NCBI GenBank assembly: GCA_046538345.1
Contig: JBKHJB010000048.1
Coordinates: 1-12,532, forward strand
Source: PUND01 sp046538345
GTDB lineage: Bacteria > Planctomycetota > Phycisphaerae > SM23-33
DNA length: 12,532 nucleotides
Direction: 5' to 3'
The notes below the pieces were generated by a model. The model made no database searches. It was not told the origin of the DNA and was given only the letters and a program-made list of their open reading frames with translations. Made by a program: the position numbers and the translations under genes. Shown here one piece after another: positions 1-5,685 of this stretch. Each line of letters begins with the position of its first letter. The stretch's first letter is position 1.

Positions 1-3
1 GCA

Positions 4-76
<73 letters not shown>

Positions 77-104
77 GTGTGTCGTTCGATACTGCCCAAT
101 GCGG

Positions 105-134
105 AGTCTAGCGACAACAGCCGAAGACGGTCAA
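105..134 (-). promoter_or_regulatory. Probable sigma-70-type promoter of the tRNA-Lys gene
   Basis: On the minus strand a TTGACC -35 element (134-129) is followed after 18 bases by a TAGACT -10 element (110-105). This puts the expected transcription start near 98, about 20 bases before the mature tRNA 5' end at 76. Elements, spacing and position all fit a stable-RNA promoter. The call rests on consensus similarity only. Confidence 0.6.
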
Positions 135-144
135 GCGCTTTTGG

Positions 145-160
145 TTGCGCTTCGGCGCAA
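145..160. repeat. Six-bp hairpin with TTCG loop, possible terminator of the membrane protein gene
   Basis: TTGCGC and GCGCAA flank TTCG. On the plus strand this is a C(UUCG)G tetraloop stem; on the minus strand the loop is CGAA. It lies 35 bases past the stop of the minus-strand membrane protein gene and just before the tRNA promoter, so it could end or slow that transcript. There is no T-tract on the minus-strand exit side, so rho-independent termination is doubtful. An alternative pairing of AAGCGC (133-138) with GCGCTT (147-152) is mutually exclusive with it. Confidence 0.3.
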
Positions 161-194
161 AGTCGCTCCGGCGGCTTTCGTCGCGGCGGCCGGC

Positions 195-743
195 TTATTC
201 GCCGGAATCTCCCTGCTGTTGAGAGGATTCGTCTTTGCCGCCCATGCCGGACTCGGCCAGCACCTGCGACGGCAGGTGCGACTCGATGAACGCCACCAGC
301 GGCTTGAAGTCCTTGAGTTTCCAGGAGTCCAGGCGAAGCTTGCGCTTGCCGCCCTCGCCGTGGTAGACGTCCAATATGCCCTTGGAGGCGAGGTCGGAGG
401 CGTCTACTTTGGTGATGGTATGCCAGGGGATTTTGTCCTTCCCGGCGTAGCCGATGCCCTCGGCGTCGGCGATGAGCCGCCGCCGCAGGAACAGCAGCGC
501 CCAGGCGAGCACGACCAGCCCGCCTGGCAACGTCAGGAAGACGAGCACATTGGTCACCAGGAACGAGCCGACCTCGTTGGCGTGTTCCAAATCCCAGGCG
601 GTCGGCGTGGGCTTCCAATCGAGAAAGCACCATACTGAATAGGCCAGCAGCATGCCCGCAAGTATGAACATACGCACGGCCGGGTCGGCGGCGGCTCGTG
701 CCTCGATGCGATCGTGCGTGCTCTCGGAAGTCGATTCGCTCAT
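195..743 (-). CDS. Small membrane protein with two transmembrane helices and a C-terminal beta-rich domain, function unknown
   Basis: This gene encodes 182 residues and I do not recognise a named family. A charged Ser/Thr/Glu-rich N-terminus (1-22) is followed by a hydrophobic helix at about 24-42, a short loop, and a second helix at about 60-86 ending in Arg-Arg-Arg, which suggests that the following part is cytoplasmic. Residues about 91-158 (from IADAEGIGY through IPWHTITKV to FIESHLP) have the strand pattern and terminal helix of small membrane-anchored PH-like domains, which is inference from pattern only. The tail after 160 is polar, low in complexity and probably disordered. The start is well supported by AGGAG a few bases upstream of the ATG. 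The gene faces away from gap and shares the 221-base spacer with it. The tRNA-Lys lies downstream in the same direction. No catalytic motif is visible, so a sensing or scaffolding role in the membrane is possible but unproven. Confidence 0.8.
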   Translation of the reverse strand: MSESTSESTHDRIEARAAADPAVRMFILAGMLLAYSVWCFLDWKPTPTAWDLEHANEVGSFLVTNVLVFLTLPGGLVVLAWALLFLRRRLIADAEGIGYAGKDKIPWHTITKVDASDLASKGILDVYHGEGGKRKLRLDSWKLKDFKPLVAFIESHLPSQVLAESGMGGKDESSQQQGDSGE

Positions 744-778
744 GGTCCGCTCCTGTGGGTATCCGGTCCTTTACACTT

Positions 779-807
779 AAGGTATGAACGGGCGGGGCTT
801 TTGCCAA
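779..807 (-). promoter_or_regulatory. Candidate promoter of the membrane protein gene
   Basis: On the minus strand TTGGCA (807-802) is separated by 17 bases from TACCTT (784-779), placing a start of transcription near 772, about 30 bases before the ATG at 743. The -35 is close to consensus and the -10 is weak. Position in the divergent spacer supports it. Confidence 0.4.
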
Positions 808-841
808 GGTGTTTTTGTATTCGGCAAATCCGCAAATGCGG

Positions 842-870
842 TTGACATGTGCCCGGCGGATGTCTAGGGT
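842..870 (+). promoter_or_regulatory. Candidate promoter of gap-pgk
   Basis: A perfect TTGACA (842-847) is followed after exactly 17 bases by TAGGGT (865-870). Transcription would start near 877 and leave a leader of about 88 bases before gap. The -35 is ideal and the -10 is poor, a pattern often seen where an activator helps; that regulation is inference. The divergent promoter at 779-807 lies 35 bases away, so one regulator could affect both. Confidence 0.45.
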
Positions 871-964
871 TTTGTGCTCTACCCGTCCGCCGGACCTGGC
901 ATGGGAGCTTCGCCGGCGACGGGGTGTTACGCTATCCCTGAAACCGGAAAGGAGCGGATAATCC

Positions 965-1978
965 ATGGCAGTGAAAGTAGGAATCAACGGATTTGGACGA
1001 ATCGGTCGGCACGTTTTCCGTGCGATGATGGAGCAGAAGGGCGAGTTCGACGTTGTTGGAATCAACGACCTTGCAGACGCCGACATGCTGGCCTACCTGC
1101 TGAAGTACGACTCCACGCAGGGCAAGTACCCCGGAACCATCGAGGCGAAGGACGGCGCGCTGGTGGTTGACGGCAAAGAGATCGAGGTCTTTGCCGAGAA
1201 AGACCCCGCCCAGCTTCCCTGGGGCGACCGCGGCGCACAGATCGTCGTTGAGTCCACGGGCCTTTTCACCAGCAACAAGAGCGATGGCAAGCCCGGCTAC
1301 GACAGTCACCTCGACGCCGGCGCCGAGAAGGTAGTCGTCTCCGCGCCGACCAAGGGCCCGGCGAAGATGGTCCTGATGGGCGTGAACGACGACAGTCTCA
1401 CGGCCGACGACAAATGCGTCTCCAACGCATCCTGCACCACGAACTCGCTCGCGCCGGTGGTGAAGGTCCTCGATGAGACCTTCGGCGTGGAGAACGGTCT
1501 GATGACGACCTGCCACGGTTACACCAACGACCAGTCCATTCTGGATATGGTCCACAAGAAAAAGACCCGCGCCCGAGCGGCCGCCGTCAATATCATCCCG
1601 ACCACGACCGGCGCCGCAGAGGCCGTTGGTAAGGTTCTGCCGAGCATGCAAGGCAAGCTCACCGGCTTCGCGCTGCGGGTTCCCGTACCGTGCGGTTCCA
1701 TTACCGACCTGACGGTCAATCTTCAGAAGGAAGCCGACGTCGAGCAGATCCATGAGGCGGTGAAGAAGGCGGCCGATGGTCCCATGAAGGGCATCATCGA
1801 GTACTGCGAAGATCCGATCGTCTCTTCGGATATCATCCATAACCCGCACAGCTCCATCTTTGATTCCAACAACACGCTGGTGTTGGGCAAGATGGCGAAG
1901 GTCACCATGTGGTACGACAACGAGTGGGGCTACTCGTGCCGCACGGTGGATCTGGTCAAGAAGATGGCTTCGCTGTAA
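965..1978 (+). CDS. gap: Glyceraldehyde-3-phosphate dehydrogenase, type I
   Basis: This 337-residue cytoplasmic enzyme oxidises and phosphorylates glyceraldehyde 3-phosphate to 1,3-bisphosphoglycerate, normally with NAD+. The N-terminus has the Rossmann motif GINGFGRIGR. The Asn34-Asp35 pair (GINDLAD) is the usual NAD-preferring arrangement. The catalytic motif SNASCTTN places the nucleophile at Cys157, and the catalytic His is His184 in TTCHGYTNDQ. Phosphate-binding segments TTTGAA (213-218) and the Arg238 region, and the C-terminal MWYDNEWGYS, are intact. Two oddities are visible: about five extra residues after TGLF (101-113, SNKSDGKPGYDS), and an additional Cys183 beside the catalytic His where many homologues have Val. 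The start is set by AAAGGAG ten bases before the ATG. pgk follows 92 bases later, so the two probably form one glycolytic transcript that can run in either metabolic direction. Confidence 0.98.
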   Translation: MAVKVGINGFGRIGRHVFRAMMEQKGEFDVVGINDLADADMLAYLLKYDSTQGKYPGTIEAKDGALVVDGKEIEVFAEKDPAQLPWGDRGAQIVVESTGLFTSNKSDGKPGYDSHLDAGAEKVVVSAPTKGPAKMVLMGVNDDSLTADDKCVSNASCTTNSLAPVVKVLDETFGVENGLMTTCHGYTNDQSILDMVHKKKTRARAAAVNIIPTTTGAAEAVGKVLPSMQGKLTGFALRVPVPCGSITDLTVNLQKEADVEQIHEAVKKAADGPMKGIIEYCEDPIVSSDIIHNPHSSIFDSNNTLVLGKMAKVTMWYDNEWGYSCRTVDLVKKMASL

Positions 1979-2008
1979 GCGCCCCTCAACGGACAGATAG
2001 TTGAACCG

Positions 2009-2038
2009 GCGGGCCTGTCCTTTGCGGGGCAGGCCCGC
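2009..2038 (+). terminator. Strong GC hairpin between gap and pgk
   Basis: GCGGGCCTGTCC pairs with GGGCAGGCCCGC (12 bp including one G-T pair) around a loop of about six bases. It starts 30 bases after the gap stop. Only two T residues follow, so it is a poor intrinsic terminator. It is better read as an attenuating or mRNA-stabilising structure that could make gap more abundant than pgk. The structure is seen directly; its role is inferred. Confidence 0.45.
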
Positions 2039-2070
2039 TTGCGATTCCAAGACACCGGAAGGAAACTGCC

Positions 2071-3327
2071 ATGGCGACCAAGACAATCGCGGACATCGAC
2101 GTATCGGGCAAGCGGGTTCTGATGCGTGTGGACTTCAACGTCCCGCTTACCGAAGGAAAGGTCGGAAACGACCGGCGTATCGTGATGGCGTTGCCCACCA
2201 TCCGCCACGCGCTGGACGCCGGCGCGAAGGTGGTTCTCATGAGCCACCTCGGCCGACCCAAGGGCAAGGGCTTCGAGCCGGAGCTGTCGATGAAGCCGGT
2301 GGCAGAGCGTCTCGGCGAGCATCTGGGCAAAGAGGTCAAGCTCGGCCCGCAGGACGTGGTTGGCGACGATGCCGAGAAACTCGCCGATCAGTTGGGCTCC
2401 GGCGAGGTGATGCTGCTGGAGAACCTGCGGTTCCACGCCGGCGAGACCATGCCCGACAAGGCGAAGAAGAACCCCGACGGCAAGCTGACCGACGAGCAGA
2501 AGCAGACGCACGAGCAGTTCTCCGAAGCTCTGGGCAAGCTGGGCGACGTGTACGTAAACGATGCGTTCGGCACCTGTCACCGCGCCCACGCCAGCATGGT
2601 CGGCGCCGCCATGAGCATCCAGGCCCGCGGGGGACCGGCAGTGGCGGGCTTCCTGGTCGAGAAGGAAATCAAGTACCTCGGAGAGGCCGTCGCCAACCCG
2701 GCCCGTCCGTTCGTCGCCATTCTCGGCGGAGCGAAGGTTTCCGATAAGATAAAGCTCATCGCCAACCTCCTGGAGAAGGTGGACAAGCTGCTCATCGGCG
2801 GGGCGATGGCCTATACGCTTTTGCGGGCGCGCGGCGTGGATGTCGGCTCCAGCCGAGTCGAGGACGACGAGGTCGTGGACGATATGACGCCGCTGCTGGA
2901 CAAGGCCGGCGAGAAGATCGTGCTGCCCTGCGACCACATTGCCACCGACGATTTCGAGAGCGGCAAGCCCACCCCCGTGGACGAGGTGGAGATTCCCGCC
3001 AACCTGATGGGCATGGATATCGGCGCAAAGACCGCGCGGGCTTTCGAGAAGGAGATCGCCTCGGCCCGGACGGTGGTATGGAACGGACCTATGGGCGTCT
3101 TCGAGAGGCCCGAATACGCCTCCGGCACCAAGGCGGTCGCCGAGGCGGTAACTTCCGCTACCGACGCCGGCGCGGTGAGTATCATCGGCGGGGGAGACTC
3201 CGCCGCCGCCGTCGAACAGTTGGGACTTGGCGAGAAGATGTCCCACGTGTCCACAGGCGGCGGAGCGTCGCTGGAGTTTCTCGAGGGTAAGCCCCTGCCC
3301 GGCGTGAAGGTACTCGACTCAAAGTAG
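2071..3327 (+). CDS. pgk: Phosphoglycerate kinase
   Basis: This 418-residue monomeric cytoplasmic kinase transfers the acyl phosphate of 1,3-bisphosphoglycerate to ADP, giving 3-phosphoglycerate and ATP. The N-domain substrate site shows MRVDFNVPL (Asp21, Asn23), Arg36, SHLGRP (58-63), Arg120 and HRAH (170-173). The C-domain nucleotide site shows ILGGAKVSDK (217-226), VWNGPMGVFE (336-345), IIGGGDS (371-377) and the glycine-rich STGGGASLEF. All key positions are present. The protein is somewhat longer than the usual roughly 390-400 residues, largely because of a charged segment at about 126-148 (Lys-, Asp- and Gln-rich) between the RFHAGE strand and the GDVYVNDAFG strand. AAGGA lies seven bases upstream of the ATG. 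It sits directly behind gap, the preceding glycolytic step, and a terminator-like hairpin follows it at 3389. Confidence 0.98.
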   Translation: MATKTIADIDVSGKRVLMRVDFNVPLTEGKVGNDRRIVMALPTIRHALDAGAKVVLMSHLGRPKGKGFEPELSMKPVAERLGEHLGKEVKLGPQDVVGDDAEKLADQLGSGEVMLLENLRFHAGETMPDKAKKNPDGKLTDEQKQTHEQFSEALGKLGDVYVNDAFGTCHRAHASMVGAAMSIQARGGPAVAGFLVEKEIKYLGEAVANPARPFVAILGGAKVSDKIKLIANLLEKVDKLLIGGAMAYTLLRARGVDVGSSRVEDDEVVDDMTPLLDKAGEKIVLPCDHIATDDFESGKPTPVDEVEIPANLMGMDIGAKTARAFEKEIASARTVVWNGPMGVFERPEYASGTKAVAEAVTSATDAGAVSIIGGGDSAAAVEQLGLGEKMSHVSTGGGASLEFLEGKPLPGVKVLDSK

Positions 3328-3364
3328 CCGGCTGCGGAAACTAGGCGCGCCTGCGGTCAGGGCG

Positions 3365-3370
3365 TAGAAT
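3365..3370 (+). promoter_or_regulatory. Possible -10 element for the rpe cluster
   Basis: TAGAAT matches five of six consensus -10 bases. Seventeen bases upstream is TAGGCG (3342-3347), a weak -35. A transcript from here would start near 3377 and carry the 3389-3416 hairpin at its 5' end. This is one way the rpe cluster could be expressed if gap-pgk transcripts stop at the hairpin. The call is speculative. Confidence 0.3.
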
Positions 3371-3388
3371 ATGTGCATCCAAAACAAT

Positions 3389-3425
3389 GCCCATCGGGAA
3401 GTACTTTCCGGTGGGCTTTGGTTTT
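3389..3425 (+). terminator. Terminator-like hairpin with T-rich tail after pgk
   Basis: GCCCATCGGGAA (3389-3400) and TTTCCGGTGGGC (3405-3416) form an uninterrupted 12-bp stem, with two G-T pairs, around the tetraloop GTAC. TTTGGTTTT follows immediately. On the other side AAAACAA precedes the stem, so it could also work on the opposite strand. It lies 61 bases past the pgk stop and only 12-24 bases before the most likely rpe starts, so it may end gap-pgk transcription, act as a leader structure for rpe, or both. The structure is clear; its use is inferred. Confidence 0.6.
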
Positions 3426-3440
3426 GAAATGGCGGATACC

Positions 3441-4127
3441 ATGAACCGAGGCAACCCGTGGCCGCGACTGCCGCAGAAGGCGCTGATTGCGCCGTCACTG
3501 CTGGCGTGCGACTTCGCGCGCGCCGGAGAGCAGATAAACGAGGCGGTATCAGCCGGCGCCGACGTACTGCACGTGGATATCATGGACGGGCATTTTGTGC
3601 CTAATCTTTCGATGGGCCCACCGTTCGTCAAAAGCATACGCGCCTTCATCGGCCATCCGCTGGACGTGCATATAATGGTCACCGATCCGGCTTACTATAT
3701 CGAGCGGTTCGCCGAGGTCGGCGCCGACAGCATAACGTTCCACGTGGAGGCGACCGACGACGCGCCCAAGCTCATTCGTCGGCTTCGGGAGTTGGGTCTG
3801 GGGGCGGCCGTTACGCTGAAGCCCGGCACCGAGCCGGACACGCTGAAAAGTGTAATTGAAGACGTGGACATGGTGCTGGTGATGACGGTCGAACCGGGCT
3901 ACGGCGGGCAGAAGTTCATGGACGACATGCTCGCCAAGGTCGGCGAGGTAAGGAAGATGCTCCGGCCGGAGCAGCGGCTGGAGGTCGATGGCGGAATCAA
4001 CGTGGAGACGGCGCCGCGATGCGTCCGGGCCGGCGCGGATGTGTTCGTAGCCGGCGCCAATATTTTCGGATCGGGCGACATTACGGCCGCTTTGCAGTCT
4101 TTGCGGAGGGCGATCGATGCGGCTTAG
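3441..4127 (+). CDS. rpe: Ribulose-phosphate 3-epimerase
   Basis: This cytoplasmic TIM-barrel enzyme interconverts ribulose 5-phosphate and xylulose 5-phosphate in the pentose phosphate pathway. With the start at 3441 it has 228 residues, the normal family length. Visible landmarks are IAPSLLACDF (16-25), HVDIMDGHFVPN with metal ligands His44 and Asp46, DVHIMV with His77, the active-site loop VEPGYGGQKF (150-159), and EVDGGIN with Asp183, followed by the phosphate-binding GADVFVAGANIF. No key residue is missing. Start choice is uncertain. An ATG at 3387 adds 18 residues encoded inside the 3389-3416 hairpin and lacks a Shine-Dalgarno sequence. An ATG at 3429 adds four residues. None of the three has a strong ribosome site. 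I prefer 3441 because family homology begins about 14 residues later. The gene overlaps the next by 11 bases if that gene starts at 4117. Confidence 0.95.
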   Translation: MNRGNPWPRLPQKALIAPSLLACDFARAGEQINEAVSAGADVLHVDIMDGHFVPNLSMGPPFVKSIRAFIGHPLDVHIMVTDPAYYIERFAEVGADSITFHVEATDDAPKLIRRLRELGLGAAVTLKPGTEPDTLKSVIEDVDMVLVMTVEPGYGGQKFMDDMLAKVGEVRKMLRPEQRLEVDGGINVETAPRCVRAGADVFVAGANIFGSGDITAALQSLRRAIDAA

Positions 4128-4737
4128 AACCGAACAGCGTGCGCCGCGGAACTCCGGACTGGGCAACATGACACGCCTGTATCTCCTTAAGACCGGTCAG
4201 ACTGTCTGGGAGCAGCAGGGGCGGGTGGATTCGGCGGCCGGCGAGCCGCTGACGGAGTTGGGCGTAAGCGAGGTGGCTTCGGCGATGCCGGATCTCGACG
4301 ACGCGCACATAAAGGCGGTCTATGCCGGCACAGGAGAAGCCGAGGGCGAAACAGCAAAGCTGATAGCCGACCACGTGGGAGTGAAAGTCCACCGGTACAA
4401 GGACCTTCGCGAGCTGGACTACGGTCTGTGGCAGGGTTTGACGGGTGGAGAAATCAAGCGACGCCAGCCGAAGGTGTACCGACAGTGGGTTTCCGCGCCG
4501 GACAGCGTCCGTCCGCCCGAGGGTGAGACGCTGGAGGAAGCCCGCAATCGCATGGTGTCGGCGGCGAAGCGGATAATCAAACGCCACAAAGGCGCAGCGG
4601 CTGTCGTGGTCTGTAGGCCTGTCGCGCTGGCGATACTGAAATGCGCGCTGTCGAATGTGTCGCTTGATACGCTCTGGCAACAACTCGGCGAAGATGCCGG
4701 GTGTGTGAGCTTTGATACCGACGAAAAGAGCTTGTAG
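4117..4737 (+). CDS. Histidine-phosphatase-fold protein lacking the catalytic histidines (predicted pseudoenzyme)
   Basis: The protein has the layout of the phosphoglycerate mutase/histidine phosphatase superfamily but a broken active site. Residues 18-29 (MTRLYLLKTGQT) align with the phosphohistidine motif LxRHGET, giving Lys25-Thr26 in place of Arg-His. The segment YAGTGEAEGETA (69-80) aligns with the usual YSSPLxRAxxTA, with Ala75 in place of the second Arg. VVVCRPVALAIL (163-174) aligns with VVSHGGVIRALL, with Arg167 in place of the second His. LRELDYGLWQG (97-107) and PPEGETLEEA (133-142) remain family-like, so the fold is probably kept while phosphatase or mutase chemistry is not expected. 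The start at 4117 has GGAGG seven bases upstream and overlaps rpe by 11 bases, implying translational coupling. An internal ATG at 4168 matches where family homology begins and would give 189 residues. accD follows 11 bases downstream. A binding or regulatory role is inference. Confidence 0.85.
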   Translation: MRLRTEQRAPRNSGLGNMTRLYLLKTGQTVWEQQGRVDSAAGEPLTELGVSEVASAMPDLDDAHIKAVYAGTGEAEGETAKLIADHVGVKVHRYKDLRELDYGLWQGLTGGEIKRRQPKVYRQWVSAPDSVRPPEGETLEEARNRMVSAAKRIIKRHKGAAAVVVCRPVALAILKCALSNVSLDTLWQQLGEDAGCVSFDTDEKSL

Positions 4738-4748
4738 AGGATATACCA

Positions 4749-5621
4749 ATGGCTGAGTCGCAGGACGGTTCTTTCGTACCTTATGATCCCTCGATATTCG
4801 ACGGTCCGGCCATGCGCAAGAAGCGCGACGTTCCGGATGGATTGTGGATGCGCTGTCCGGGATGCGAGTCGATGCTGTTCAGGAAGCAGGTCTCCGAGAA
4901 CCTGGAGGTCTGCCCGAGTTGCGACCATCATTTTGCGGTCGCCGCGCGGGATCGCATCGAGCAGCTTCTGGACACCGATACGTTCGAGGAGTTTTTCGAG
5001 GACATAGGACCGGGCGATCCGCTTCAGTTCGAGTGGCGCGGACAATCGTACAAGGATCGCGCTGCGAAGGAGCAGAGAAAGACCGGCAACCGTGAGGCGG
5101 TCGTCACCGGCGTGGGCTATGTCAAAGGGCGTCGCGTGGCGCTGGGTGTGCTCGACGGCAAGTTCCTGATGGGCTCCATGGGCTGTGCCATGGGCGAGAA
5201 GATTACGCTTCTCATAGAGGAGGCGACCCGCTCTTCGCTGCCGCTGATAATCGTGAGCACCTCCGGCGGCGCGCGCATGCACGAGGGAGTTCTGAGCTTG
5301 ATGCAGATGGGCAAGACCTCCGCGGCTCTGGGGCGGTTCGACGAGGCCGGTGGACTGTATATCTCCGTCCTGGCGGACCCGACCACGGCGGGCGTTCTGG
5401 CGAGCTTTGCCTCGCTGGGTGACATCATCATCGCCGAGCCGGGCGCGCTTATCGGTTTCACCGGACAGCGTGTAATCGCCAACACCATCAAGACCGAGCT
5501 TCCGGAGGGATTCCAGCGGGCGGAATTTCTGCTGGAGCACGGGTTCGTGGACACTATCGTCAACCGCCGCGACCTCCGCAGCGAGCTGGCGCGACTGGTG
5601 GATTACTGCGTCGCGTCGTGA
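4749..5621 (+). CDS. accD: Acetyl-CoA carboxylase carboxyltransferase subunit beta
   Basis: This is the beta half of the carboxyltransferase that moves the carboxyl group from carboxybiotin to acetyl-CoA, making malonyl-CoA for fatty acid synthesis; it works with AccA, whose gene is not in this window. The 290 residues show the N-terminal zinc ribbon with Cys36-x2-Cys39 and Cys55-x2-Cys58 in the typical context PDGLWMRCPGC and CPSCDHHF, then the crotonase-fold carboxyltransferase domain with SGGARMHEG (172-180), DPTTAGVLASFASLGD (210-225) and ALIGFTGQRVI (233-243), where most homologues have GPRVI. The N-terminal 25 residues before the zinc ribbon are polar and variable, as is common. AGAGG lies eight bases before the ATG and overlaps the preceding stop codon, so the gene is tightly linked to the histidine-phosphatase-like gene. 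An M24-like gene follows 64 bases later. Confidence 0.97.
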   Translation: MAESQDGSFVPYDPSIFDGPAMRKKRDVPDGLWMRCPGCESMLFRKQVSENLEVCPSCDHHFAVAARDRIEQLLDTDTFEEFFEDIGPGDPLQFEWRGQSYKDRAAKEQRKTGNREAVVTGVGYVKGRRVALGVLDGKFLMGSMGCAMGEKITLLIEEATRSSLPLIIVSTSGGARMHEGVLSLMQMGKTSAALGRFDEAGGLYISVLADPTTAGVLASFASLGDIIIAEPGALIGFTGQRVIANTIKTELPEGFQRAEFLLEHGFVDTIVNRRDLRSELARLVDYCVAS

Positions 5622-5685
5622 GTCCCGCAACCATAGCAACGGACCGCGGGTTGCGCCCGCCCGTCGCATTTGCTCCGGACAGAAC

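Noticed and set aside
932..3246. Long minus-strand open frames opposite gap and pgk
   Set aside because: Both plus-strand genes carry complete family motifs; the antisense translations are low-complexity Arg, Gly, His and Val-rich sequence without known features.
4117..4737. Annotation as active phosphoglycerate mutase (gpmA/gpmB) completing a glycolytic cluster
   Set aside because: The catalytic RHG and SHG motifs are absent, so mutase activity is not supported despite the glycolytic neighbours.
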